Of a stretch of DNA of 5,171 nucleotides, positions 1 to 5,171 are shown one piece after another. The notes under the pieces are model-generated. The model ran no database searches. It was not told where the DNA came from and saw nothing but the letters and a program-made list of their open reading frames with translations. Positions within the stretch are counted from its first letter, which is position 1, and each line of letters opens with the position of its first letter. Origin of the DNA: an uncultured Lachnospiraceae bacterium (GTDB lineage: Bacteria > Bacillota > Clostridia > Lachnospirales > Lachnospiraceae); the NCBI GenBank assembly GCA_902783735.1, contig CACZSE010000241.1, positions 1-5,171 of the forward strand, read 5' to 3'. Position numbers and translations under genes: made by a program.

Positions 1-801
1 CGGTACAAGATTGATCCCGTAGCCCTCTTCCAAAGTATCAAGATTACCGTATCTGGCTGAATTTCTTATAACTGTTGCGATACAGGTCTCATCTCCTGCT
101 GCCGCTCCCATCCAGATAACGTCATGATTCCCCCACTGTATATCAAGCGAATGATAATGCATCAGAGTATCCATGATTATATGAGGTCCCTTACCCCTGT
201 CAAAGATATCCCCGACAATATGAAGATGATCGACAACCATCCTTTGTATCAGCTCACACAGCTCGATGATAAACTGCGGAGCACTTCCGATACTGATAAT
301 GGTATGTATGATCTCATTATAGTAAGCTTCTTTGTCCTCAATTTCTTCCTTTTCGGTAATGAGTTCTTCGATCACATAAGCAAAATCCCTAGGAAGTGCT
401 TTCCTTACCTTGGAACGAGTATATTTTGAAGAAACTCTCGTAAGCATGTGAACAAGTCTGTGAAGGGTTATTTTATACCAATCCTCCAAAAACTCCTCTT
501 CTTCCTCTACTATCGCAAGCTTCTCCTTCGGATAATATATAAGTGTGGCCAGAGCCCTCTTATCCTTTTCTCCTATCGTATTTCCGAATTCTTCATCTAT
601 TTTCCTTCTGACGGAGCCGGAACCGTTCTTCATGACATGATTAAACTGTTCCCACTCACCATGAATATCGGTAAGAAAATGCTCTGTTCCTTTAGGCAGG
701 TTCATAATAGCCTGAAGGTTTATTATCTCGGTAGACGCTGCCGCGATATTGGGAAATTGCTTTGCCAGGCTCTTAAGATATCTGATCTCTATGCTTTGCA
801 T
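1..801 (-). CDS. fbp: Fructose-1,6-bisphosphatase, class III (N-terminal part, runs off the left edge)
   Basis: This gene encodes the gluconeogenic enzyme that hydrolyses fructose-1,6-bisphosphate to fructose-6-phosphate and phosphate in the cytoplasm. The minus-strand frame is open from the start to base 1 with no stop, giving 267 residues; class III enzymes are usually about 640-670, so roughly 40% is seen. Numbering from the upstream ATG at 807, the metallophosphatase (calcineurin-like) metal-site motifs appear in order: [11 protein letters not shown] with Asp47 and His49, [10 protein letters not shown] with GDxxDR at 199-204, and WGNHD with GNHD at 226-229. The early segment [19 protein letters not shown] is also typical of this family. 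Two in-frame ATGs, at 807 and 801, compete. The AAAGGA box is 8 bases from the 801 ATG but only 2 bases from the 807 ATG, so 801 is preferred (protein starts MQSIEIRY). The gene follows dapB closely with no terminator between, so it is probably in the dapAB transcript. Class I/II FBPases are excluded by the motifs. Confidence 0.95.
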   Translation of the reverse strand, partial: MQSIEIRYLKSLAKQFPNIAAASTEIINLQAIMNLPKGTEHFLTDIHGEWEQFNHVMKNGSGSVRRKIDEEFGNTIGEKDKRALATLIYYPKEKLAIVEEEEEFLEDWYKITLHRLVHMLTRVSSKYTRSKVRKALPRDFAYVIEELITEKEEIEDKEAYYNEIIHTIISIGSAPQFIIELCELIQRMVVDHLHIVGDIFDRGKGPHIIMDTLMHYHSLDIQWGNHDVIWMGAAAGDETCIATVIRNSARYGNLDTLEEGYGINLVP

Positions 802-809
802 GTTCATGG

Positions 810-815
810 TCCTTT
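810..815 (-). promoter_or_regulatory. Ribosome binding site of fbp (decides the start)
   Basis: The minus strand reads AAAGGA here. It lies 8 bases before the ATG at 801 and only 2 bases before the ATG at 807. Normal Shine-Dalgarno spacing therefore favours 801 as the start of fbp, although the difference is only two residues. Confidence 0.65.
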
Positions 816-841
816 TTACTCTTTATAGTTCTTCTGCCATA

Positions 842-1606
842 TCAGATTGCACTGTTTATGACATCACTCATATCATACATACCGGGTGTCTTACCTGATA
901 AAAACTTTGCGGCCGAAATGGCACCTTTCGCAAATACTGCTCTCGAATATGCGGTATGAGAAAATGTAATGACCTCATCCATGCCTGCAAATATCACATC
1001 ATGATCACCGACGATGGAACCGCCTCTTACGGCTGAAATACCGATCTCTTTCTTAGGTCGTTTCTCTCTGCGTCCCGATCTGTCATATACATATTCGTAT
1101 TCACCGTTAAGTTCTTCGTTTATGCTGTCAGCCAGCGCCAAAGCGGTTCCGCTTGGAGCATCGAGTTTTTGATTGTGATGTTTTTCAACGATCTCAATAT
1201 CAAATCCGGCTTTTGCAAATACTGCCGTAGCCTCTTTTAATAGTCTTATAAGTGTATTTATCCCAAGACTCATGTTAGCGGACTTAAGAATTGCCACCTT
1301 CTCGGATGCCTTTTTCATGTTCTCAAGCTGCTCTTCACTGAGCCCGGTGGTGCAGAGCACCACCGGTATGTTATTGTCTACGGAATATTTGAGCAGATCA
1401 TCCACTGCCTTTGCATTTGCAAAATCTATTATTACATCTGCTTTTATATCGCACTCGAAGATAGTCTTAAAAACCGGATAAGTATTATTAACATGATCCG
1501 AAACATCTACTCCTGCTACTATCTCTATATCATTGTCTTCGTTAACGATATTGGTTATCATCTGTCCCATACGGCCGTTACAGCCATGCATGATCACTCT
1601 GGTCAT
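842..1606 (-). CDS. dapB: 4-hydroxy-tetrahydrodipicolinate reductase (DapB)
   Basis: DapB is the cytoplasmic NAD(P)H-dependent enzyme that reduces the DapA product, 4-hydroxy-tetrahydrodipicolinate, to tetrahydrodipicolinate on the route to diaminopimelate (cell wall) and lysine. The 254-residue product is the normal length for a bacterial DapB. The N-terminal Rossmann domain carries the nucleotide-binding GCNGRMG at 8-14, with CTTGL at 85-89. The substrate and tetramerisation domain carries the family signature EKHHNQKLDAPSGTA at 141-155, including the catalytic His143/His144 and Lys147 and the substrate-binding S152-G153-T154. RGGSIVGDHDV at 194-204 and the C-terminal GMYDMSDVI are also typical. 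The ATG start is supported by AAGGAG at 1614-1619, 7 bases upstream. The gene lies 37 bases behind dapA and is presumably controlled by the same lysine riboswitch. No frameshift or missing key residue is seen. Confidence 0.98.
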   Translation of the reverse strand: MTRVIMHGCNGRMGQMITNIVNEDNDIEIVAGVDVSDHVNNTYPVFKTIFECDIKADVIIDFANAKAVDDLLKYSVDNNIPVVLCTTGLSEEQLENMKKASEKVAILKSANMSLGINTLIRLLKEATAVFAKAGFDIEIVEKHHNQKLDAPSGTALALADSINEELNGEYEYVYDRSGRREKRPKKEIGISAVRGGSIVGDHDVIFAGMDEVITFSHTAYSRAVFAKGAISAAKFLSGKTPGMYDMSDVINSAI

Positions 1607-1613
1607 ATCATCT

Positions 1614-1619
1614 CTCCTT
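1614..1619 (-). promoter_or_regulatory. Ribosome binding site of dapB
   Basis: The minus strand reads AAGGAG, 7 bases before the dapB ATG at 1606. It lies in the 37-base dapA-dapB gap, which shows no terminator or promoter, consistent with co-transcription of the two genes. Confidence 0.8.
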
Positions 1620-1643
1620 GATCATATCACTTTTTATCATAAA

Positions 1644-2600
1644 CTATCTGATAGAACTTTCACTCATCTCTTTTTTAAGTCTTTCACTTATGCATGAGTC
1701 TGAATCATTGCTGTGAGAGAGTATCCCGTAATTCTCCATTGCAGCTTTTAATCTCTCAACATTTGAGTATTCCATGACCGTAAGAGGTCTGCGGATACCA
1801 TCGGAGCATTTGCCCATAAGATTCATTGCTTTCTTTACCGGTATCGGATTTACTTCACAGAAAAGCGCATCGATCAGTTCAATAGCTTCAAGCTGCTTTT
1901 TGCAGCTTTCTTCAACCTTTCCTTCAAAGTAAAGTGCACATATATCATGTGTCTGTCTGGGAGCAACGTTTGACAATACGGATATTACTCCCTTTCCGCC
2001 AAGACTTAAGATCGGGACGATCTGGTCATCATTTCCCGAATAAAGATCAACTTTACCGTTTGCTTTTGCCATAAGTTTGGCAATGGCTGAAATATTGCCG
2101 CTTGCTTCCTTAACACCTACGATATTTTCAACATCATTGCAGAGTTTGATAATTGTTTCGGGTGTCATTGTACATCCGGTCCTTCCGGGTATGTTGTACA
2201 ATATAACAGGGACCTTTATTGAACCTGCAATAAGTTTAAAGTGTTCATATAAACCCTTCTGAGTCGCTTTGTTGTAATAAGGTGTTACGAGCAACACTCC
2301 GTCAACTCCTACTTTCTCAGCTTCCTTTGAAAGATAGATCGCAGTATCTGTTGAGTTAGATCCTGTACCTGCAATGACCGGAATACGATGAGCAACTTTT
2401 TCAACACAATACCTGATAACGCTTATATGCTCATCATGAGAAAGAGTTGATGCTTCACCGGTCGTACCGCATACGATGATAGCATCTGTGCCCTGCTGTA
2501 TCTGCTCTTCGATAATGTTGGCAAATGCATCATAATCAACTTCAAGATTTTCTTTCATTGGTGTAATGATAGCTACACCTGCACCCTTAAAAACAGCCAT
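1644..2600 (-). CDS. dapA: 4-hydroxy-tetrahydrodipicolinate synthase (DapA)
   Basis: DapA condenses pyruvate with L-aspartate-4-semialdehyde through a Schiff base, the first committed step of the diaminopimelate/lysine branch, in the cytoplasm. The product is 318 residues in a (beta/alpha)8 barrel arrangement. GTTGEASTLSHDEH at 45-58 includes the paired threonines 46-47 of the family; TPYYNK at 106-111 includes Tyr109; LYNIPGRTG at 134-142 includes the catalytic Tyr135 and Arg140; and VGVKEASGN at 161-169 carries the Schiff-base Lys164. SGND at 188-191 is also conserved. The usual C-terminus would fall around residue 292-294 (MENYGIL), so there is a polar tail of about 25 residues ending in SESSIR. 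The start is fixed by a strong AAAGGAGG 8 bases upstream. A lysine riboswitch and terminator lie directly upstream. Related lyases (N-acetylneuraminate lyase, KDG aldolase) share the fold, but the motifs, the riboswitch and the adjacent dapB support DapA. Confidence 0.98.
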   Translation of the reverse strand: MAVFKGAGVAIITPMKENLEVDYDAFANIIEEQIQQGTDAIIVCGTTGEASTLSHDEHISVIRYCVEKVAHRIPVIAGTGSNSTDTAIYLSKEAEKVGVDGVLLVTPYYNKATQKGLYEHFKLIAGSIKVPVILYNIPGRTGCTMTPETIIKLCNDVENIVGVKEASGNISAIAKLMAKANGKVDLYSGNDDQIVPILSLGGKGVISVLSNVAPRQTHDICALYFEGKVEESCKKQLEAIELIDALFCEVNPIPVKKAMNLMGKCSDGIRRPLTVMEYSNVERLKAAMENYGILSHSNDSDSCISERLKKEMSESSIR

Positions 2601-2608
2601 ATTCTTTT

Positions 2609-2616
2609 CCTCCTTT
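2609..2616 (-). promoter_or_regulatory. Strong ribosome binding site of dapA
   Basis: The minus strand reads AAAGGAGG, close to the ideal anti-16S match, 8 bases before the dapA ATG. It lies downstream of the attenuator terminator and is not part of its stem, so control here appears to act on transcription rather than on ribosome access. Confidence 0.9.
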
Positions 2617-2652
2617 GGCTACTTATCGGCGAGGGTCCTAACGACTTACGTC

Positions 2653-2686
2653 AAAAAAACCGACACCAAAAAATGGGGTCGGTTTT
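2653..2686 (-). terminator. Intrinsic terminator of the lysine riboswitch (attenuator before dapA)
   Basis: On the minus strand, AAAACCGAC at 2686-2678 pairs with GTCGGTTTT at 2664-2656. After one C-T mismatch, CCA at 2676-2674 pairs with TGG at 2668-2666, closing a five-T loop. The 3' arm runs into seven consecutive Ts at 2659-2653. It lies between the lysine aptamer and the dapA ribosome binding site, the standard position of an off-switch terminator. Its 5' arm CCCCATTTT (2678-2670) is complementary to AAGATGGGG (2721-2713) at the 3' edge of the aptamer, so the two structures exclude each other. The hairpin could also work weakly on the plus strand (TTTTGTT follows), but no plus-strand gene needs it. 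Confidence 0.9.
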
Positions 2687-2701
2687 GTTAATATGCAAAA
2701 T

Positions 2702-2877
2702 CGTTGATAGCTCCCCATCTTAGTTAAGATGACAGTCATAAAGCTGTTAACCTTATGCCCAAGCTCGATGTTCAGCCCATCTCACTTTCGGCGTTCGTCC
2801 CTTTCATACTTCTTCAACTGTGCCTGTCACATCCAAAGTATTACTTATGAGTCACGCAACCTCTATCCTCAGTTACG
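2702..2877 (-). promoter_or_regulatory. Lysine riboswitch (L box) aptamer controlling dapA-dapB
   Basis: The minus-strand leader has the conserved core of the lysine riboswitch in the right order: AGAGGTTGCG at 2864-2855, AGTA at 2845-2842, GGGACGAACGCCGAAAG around 2801-2785, and ACTGTC at 2736-2731. Helices can be read directly. P1 is GATAG (2867-2863) with CTATC (2710-2706). A P2 extension pairs ATACTT with AAGTAT around the 2840-2805 region. P3 starts GATG/CATC (2781-2778 with 2770-2767) and continues past tandem G-A mismatches. P4 is CATAAGG (2757-2751) with CTTTATG (2743-2737). P5 is ATCTT (2730-2726) with AAGAT (2721-2717). Known L boxes bind free lysine and repress lysine biosynthesis or uptake genes. 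The terminator and dapA just downstream fit that role. The outer boundaries are approximate. Confidence 0.93.
2713..2721 (-). promoter_or_regulatory. Antiterminator strand of the lysine riboswitch
   Basis: The minus strand reads AAGATGGGG. It can pair over nine positions (one G-U) with CCCCATTTT at 2678-2670, the 5' arm of the terminator. The same bases form the 3' arm of aptamer helix P5 and the lead-in to P1. Lysine-bound aptamer should hold this strand and let the terminator form; without lysine the strand is free to block it. The pairing is seen in the sequence; the switching is inferred from known L boxes. Confidence 0.75.
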
Positions 2878-2883
2878 ACTACA

Positions 2884-2912
2884 AGTTTATCACAGTGTAT
2901 AATAAAATACAA
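2884..2912 (-). promoter_or_regulatory. Candidate sigma-A promoter for the riboswitch-dapA-dapB transcript
   Basis: On the minus strand, TTGTAT (2912-2907) and TAAACT (2889-2884) are separated by 17 bases in an AT-rich stretch. Each hexamer matches 4 of 6 consensus positions. Initiation about 7 bases further on, near 2877, would place the start exactly at the 5' edge of the lysine aptamer. The promoter begins right after the yigZ stop codon. Read-through from yigZ is possible as well, since no convincing terminator separates them. Confidence 0.5.
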
Positions 2913-2924
2913 GATTATTTTATT
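2901..2924 (-). repeat. AT-only inverted repeat across the yigZ stop codon
   Basis: On the minus strand, AATAAAATA (2924-2916) and TATTTTATT (2909-2901) are perfect inverted copies of nine bases with a six-base spacer. The left arm covers most of the yigZ TAA stop, and the right arm overlaps the candidate -35 box and the spacer of the dapA promoter. With no G-C pairs and no following T-run, it is a poor intrinsic terminator. It could be a weak transcript 3' end, a protein site, or chance in AT-rich DNA. Confidence 0.4.
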
Positions 2925-3559
2925 TCAGAGATCATTACCCGTCCCTCATTTTCTACTTCAATATTTCCGCCCGTCAGATCATTCAAATATTTTATGAATG
3001 CATCAAGTCTCTCATCAGGTACGGATAATCTCATCTCAACTTCACTTCCATAGTTTTCCTCGATCACACCTGCTTCATAGTCACCCATAACAAATTTAAG
3101 CTTTCCCAATGACTGATAATCTATAGAAAATGAGATCTTGTTGCATATCCTTTTTGATACGATCCGTGCATTCTCAAGAGCACTTATCAATGCCTGCGAA
3201 TACGCTCTCACAAGTCCTCCGGTGCCGAGAAGGACACCTCCGAAATATCTGGTAACACATGCAAGAGTATATGTAAGCTCCTGACCTTTTAATATATCCA
3301 GCATCGGACGTCCTGCAGTACCGGACGGTTCACCGTCATCAGAATACTTTAATATGTCCCCCGCATCTCCCAGTATTGCTGCATGGCATACGTGTCTTGC
3401 CTGATAATGCTTTTTTTTAAGGGAATCGACTATCTGTTTTATCTCTTCCTCAGATTCTATATGATAAAGATTGCATATAAATCTCGATTTTTTCTCGGTT
3501 ATCTCACCTTCTGCTTCGGATTCAAGTGTTCTATATGATGTTGTCTTTATCTCTTCCAT
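2915..3559 (-). CDS. YigZ / IMPACT family protein
   Basis: The product is a 214-residue cytoplasmic protein of the widespread YigZ (UPF0029/IMPACT N-terminal domain) family, related to B. subtilis YvyE. The N-terminal domain carries the family signatures: KKSRFI at 23-28, HYQARHVCHA at 51-60, KYSDDGEPSGTAGRPML at 71-87, and the glycine-rich VTRYFGGVLLGTGGLVRAY at 102-120. Residues from about 140 onward form the ferredoxin-like C-terminal domain (DUF1949 type). Family length is usually about 200-217, so this is complete. The molecular function is unsettled: the eukaryotic homologue IMPACT acts in translation control through GCN1, and bacterial members have been linked to nucleic-acid or ribosome-related roles, so no reaction is assigned. 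The start lies 8 bases after the upstream stop, and its only Shine-Dalgarno-like sequence (AGATAGG) overlaps that stop codon, suggesting translational coupling. Confidence 0.93.
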   Translation of the reverse strand: MEEIKTTSYRTLESEAEGEITEKKSRFICNLYHIESEEEIKQIVDSLKKKHYQARHVCHAAILGDAGDILKYSDDGEPSGTAGRPMLDILKGQELTYTLACVTRYFGGVLLGTGGLVRAYSQALISALENARIVSKRICNKISFSIDYQSLGKLKFVMGDYEAGVIEENYGSEVEMRLSVPDERLDAFIKYLNDLTGGNIEVENEGRVMISEIK

Positions 3560-3567
3560 TCTAAGAC

Positions 3568-4650
3568 CTATCTGTTTTTGTATACGGCATCAAACAGTTC
3601 TTTCATTATGTTTATAAAATTCTCCCGCTTATCTTCATCGAGGTTCTGCGCTGCTTTTCTGACCGCCATTACCCAGTTTTTTTTGTCTGACGCTATCTGA
3701 GGAATATCTTTTGCTCCCGAAGCACTTATCACATCAAACAGTGTATCAACAAACATGCCCAGTTGTCTTTCATCCAATTCCATGACCCAGCTGTTCATGG
3801 ATCTGTGCATTATTACTGATGATCTTTTTATTGCTTTTGCGGTTTCAAAAGAATAATCCTTTACTTCCCATGAGTATGGATTATGCTGCAGAGCACCGGA
3901 GACGGCTCTGCTCTTTACGGTTATATAGTCGTTTGTTCCCTCAAGCAATATTCCTACTATAGAAGATTCGGGCATGTACTTTTTTATTCTTGCGGATACA
4001 GCCTTATAATCATATTCCTCCAGAATCTCTTTACGAAATCCCGGTCCGTCAAAACTATATATCTCACGGATTCTCTCACGCACACCCTTTACAGCGCTCA
4101 TGGCGGAAAATGCTGCCAGATTTCCACCCTTCGAATGTCCGGCGACGATAAAATCTCCTTTGATCCGCAGAGCAACCTGATTGACATATAAAGATGCCAG
4201 TCTCTGTCCCGCGACCGGTCTGCTGAATGCCATGTTGAAATCCTCACGCCATCCTACTACCGTTCCGTCAGTACCTCTGAAAACTATCACCGGCAATGAT
4301 CCTTTTAAGAAACACGTAAATGCGGCAAATTGGATCTGGACATCCTCATTTGTTTTGGTCGTATAGAAATTGCAGACCATCTCCCTGAATCTTTTTGTTT
4401 CCAGCATCGCATTTAGAAGCTTTTCATTTTCCAGCGGATACAGTTCTTTTTTGTAGACATGATCGGGATCTGCCTTTTTTGCCATCTTTATGAGGGGTAT
4501 CCCTTCACTGTCATCTAACAGATCCGGAATGATATTATCCCATCTGAAATATGAGAATTGAGACAATATCAGCGCATCTACCTCATTGAAAGGAAGGTCA
4601 TCAAACTCTCTGTTCCCATATTCATGAATATAATCGATGATATTTTTCAC
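3568..4650 (-). CDS. DUF2974 (Mbeg1-like) alpha/beta-hydrolase family protein
   Basis: The product is a 360-residue protein resembling the DUF2974/Mbeg1-like family, common in Firmicutes and of undefined substrate. It has a lipase-like core. PVIVFRGTDGT at 120-130 resembles the oxyanion-side strand and loop of class 3 lipases, and IVAGHSKGGNLAA at 168-180 is a GxSxG nucleophile elbow with Ser173 as the likely nucleophile. SFDGPGF at 199-205 follows the next strand. Candidate acid and base are Asp241 (GTNDYITV) and His256 (LQHNPYSW), both tentative. No signal peptide or membrane segment is visible, so it is probably cytoplasmic. The start codon is GTG, supported by AAGGA 6 bases upstream. It lies 17 bases after the UDPGP gene and 8 before yigZ. 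It may be an esterase, lipase or thioesterase; the sequence does not tell which. Confidence 0.88.
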   Translation of the reverse strand: MKNIIDYIHEYGNREFDDLPFNEVDALILSQFSYFRWDNIIPDLLDDSEGIPLIKMAKKADPDHVYKKELYPLENEKLLNAMLETKRFREMVCNFYTTKTNEDVQIQFAAFTCFLKGSLPVIVFRGTDGTVVGWREDFNMAFSRPVAGQRLASLYVNQVALRIKGDFIVAGHSKGGNLAAFSAMSAVKGVRERIREIYSFDGPGFRKEILEEYDYKAVSARIKKYMPESSIVGILLEGTNDYITVKSRAVSGALQHNPYSWEVKDYSFETAKAIKRSSVIMHRSMNSWVMELDERQLGMFVDTLFDVISASGAKDIPQIASDKKNWVMAVRKAAQNLDEDKRENFINIMKELFDAVYKNR

Positions 4651-4655
4651 GGCTG

Positions 4656-4661
4656 TTCCTT
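4656..4661 (-). promoter_or_regulatory. Ribosome binding site supporting the GTG start of the DUF2974 gene
   Basis: The minus strand reads AAGGAA, with its AAGGA core 6 bases before the GTG at 4650-4648. It sits in the 17-base gap after the upstream stop codon. No in-frame ATG with a comparable site is seen nearby, so the GTG start is well supported. Confidence 0.75.
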
Positions 4662-4667
4662 CTTATC

Positions 4668-5171
4668 TTACAAGGTTACTCCGTTCTTCTTCAAAAGTTC
4701 TCTTGCAGTTACCACGGAATCAACACCTTCCGCATTTTTGATCGGAGCAAATTCATGTTCACGTATGACTTCAAATGGCAGACAACTGTCCATCATATGT
4801 ACCATATCAAGAACAAGCTCTTCAAATTTGTATGCATTGATATCGTCGGGTTTAATACTCTTACCGTTTTCATCTATATAAGGGACTTTCTTTTTCACTA
4901 TGTGGATCGGTAATCTGTTGTTTAATATATCAAACAGTTTATCTACGCTGAACAGATAGTTTAATATAACACCGAATCCGTACAACAGCGATCCTTTTTC
5001 ATTGGTAGCTTCTGCCATTTGCGGAGTGAGCTCATAATATTCTATGATCGAAGGTTTGGAATCTTCAAGACATATCGCTCCGACTCTTTCATCGGGAGAA
5101 GCTTTTCTTACTACCTTCGCACCGCATTCACATCCGGATTCAATAGTAGCTCCGACAAAGACCGGATCCGC
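4668..5171 (-). CDS. UDPGP-family UDP-sugar pyrophosphorylase, UAP1-like (C-terminal part, runs off the right edge)
   Basis: The visible 167 residues are the C-terminal part of a UTP-dependent sugar-1-phosphate uridylyltransferase of the UDPGP family, the group that includes eukaryotic UAP1 (UDP-N-acetylglucosamine pyrophosphorylase) and UDP-glucose pyrophosphorylases. Counting from the window edge, the recognisable blocks are ADPVFVGATIESGCECGAKVV at 1-21, VGAICLEDSKPSIIEYYEL at 30-48, KKKVPYIDENGKSIKPDDINAYKFEELVLD at 93-122, and FEVIREHEFAPIKNAEGVDSVVTARELL at 133-160. These follow the UAP1 order closely. The N-terminal catalytic loop is outside the window. The frame is open to base 5171, so the internal Met at 5018 is not the real start. 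The enzyme would supply a UDP-sugar for envelope or glycan synthesis. Whether the substrate is GlcNAc-1-P, GalNAc-1-P or Glc-1-P cannot be decided from this part. It is the first visible gene of a likely three-gene transcript. Confidence 0.9.
   Translation of the reverse strand, partial: ADPVFVGATIESGCECGAKVVRKASPDERVGAICLEDSKPSIIEYYELTPQMAEATNEKGSLLYGFGVILNYLFSVDKLFDILNNRLPIHIVKKKVPYIDENGKSIKPDDINAYKFEELVLDMVHMMDSCLPFEVIREHEFAPIKNAEGVDSVVTARELLKKNGVTL

Noticed and set aside
822..827. TATAAA on the minus strand as a -10 box for a separate fbp promoter
   Set aside because: No acceptable -35 hexamer is found at 16-18 bases, and initiation there would start near base 815, inside the ribosome binding site.
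124..828. Two plus-strand open frames (124-429 and 448-828)
   Set aside because: They lie antisense to fbp, whose minus-strand frame has full FBPase motifs. Their translations show no recognisable family and they lack good ribosome binding sites.
2630..2655. TTGACG on the minus strand just after the terminator as a -35 box for a riboswitch-independent dapA promoter
   Set aside because: No -10-like hexamer occurs at 16-18 bases; the nearest candidate, GATAAG, is about 21 bases away and matches poorly.
2601..2914. T-box or other riboswitch class in the dapA leader
   Set aside because: No T-box sequence or specifier-loop arrangement is seen, whereas the L-box core motifs and P1-P5 helices are all present in order.
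2820..3053. Plus-strand open frame across the riboswitch and the 3' end of yigZ
   Set aside because: It overlaps the lysine aptamer and the YigZ coding region in antisense and has no recognisable product.
3883..4881. Plus-strand open frames opposite the DUF2974 and UDPGP genes
   Set aside because: They are antisense shadows; the minus-strand proteins carry the conserved motifs and sensible start sites.
4668..5018. A complete 116-residue protein starting at the Met at 5018
   Set aside because: The frame stays open to the window edge and the upstream residues (ADPVFVGATIES..., EYYEL) match the UDPGP family, so this Met is internal.

Overview
The window is a compact stretch of housekeeping metabolism from a low-to-moderate GC Gram-positive bacterium. 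A Lachnospiraceae/Clostridia-type organism is most likely (inference). The reasons are the heavy use of ATA and AGA codons, strong AGGAGG-type ribosome binding sites, a class III fructose-1,6-bisphosphatase, a UDPGP-family nucleotidyltransferase resembling eukaryotic UAP1, and a DUF2974/Mbeg1-like hydrolase. Every supportable gene lies on the minus strand, so transcription runs from high to low coordinates. No mobile elements, CRISPR arrays, tRNAs, rRNAs or plus-strand genes are visible.

Upstream block (5171 to 2915): the C-terminal part of a UDP-sugar pyrophosphorylase-like protein (cut by the window edge), then a GTG-started DUF2974-type alpha/beta hydrolase with a GHSKGG nucleophile motif, then a YigZ/IMPACT-family protein. 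The gaps are 17 and 8 bases, so this looks like one transcript.

Control region (2914 to 2601): the only gap longer than 300 bases. It holds, in transcription order, a possible AT-rich hairpin over the yigZ stop codon, a candidate sigma-A promoter, a clear lysine riboswitch (L box) aptamer, an intrinsic terminator, and a strong ribosome binding site for dapA. The 3' edge of the aptamer is complementary to the 5' arm of the terminator (9 pairs including one G-U), which gives an explicit antiterminator. This is a transcription-attenuation switch that should turn off when lysine is abundant.

Downstream block (2600 to 1): dapA and dapB, the first two dedicated steps from aspartate semialdehyde to diaminopimelate/lysine, followed after 34-40 bases, with no visible terminator, by the N-terminal 40% or so of a class III fructose-1,6-bisphosphatase gene (fbp), cut by the left edge. 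The layout suggests that the gluconeogenic fbp is co-transcribed with, and therefore possibly lysine-regulated alongside, the dap genes. I see no wholly novel system. The most interesting points are the fully readable riboswitch mechanism, the placement of fbp behind it, and the poorly characterised hydrolase next to the nucleotide-sugar gene.
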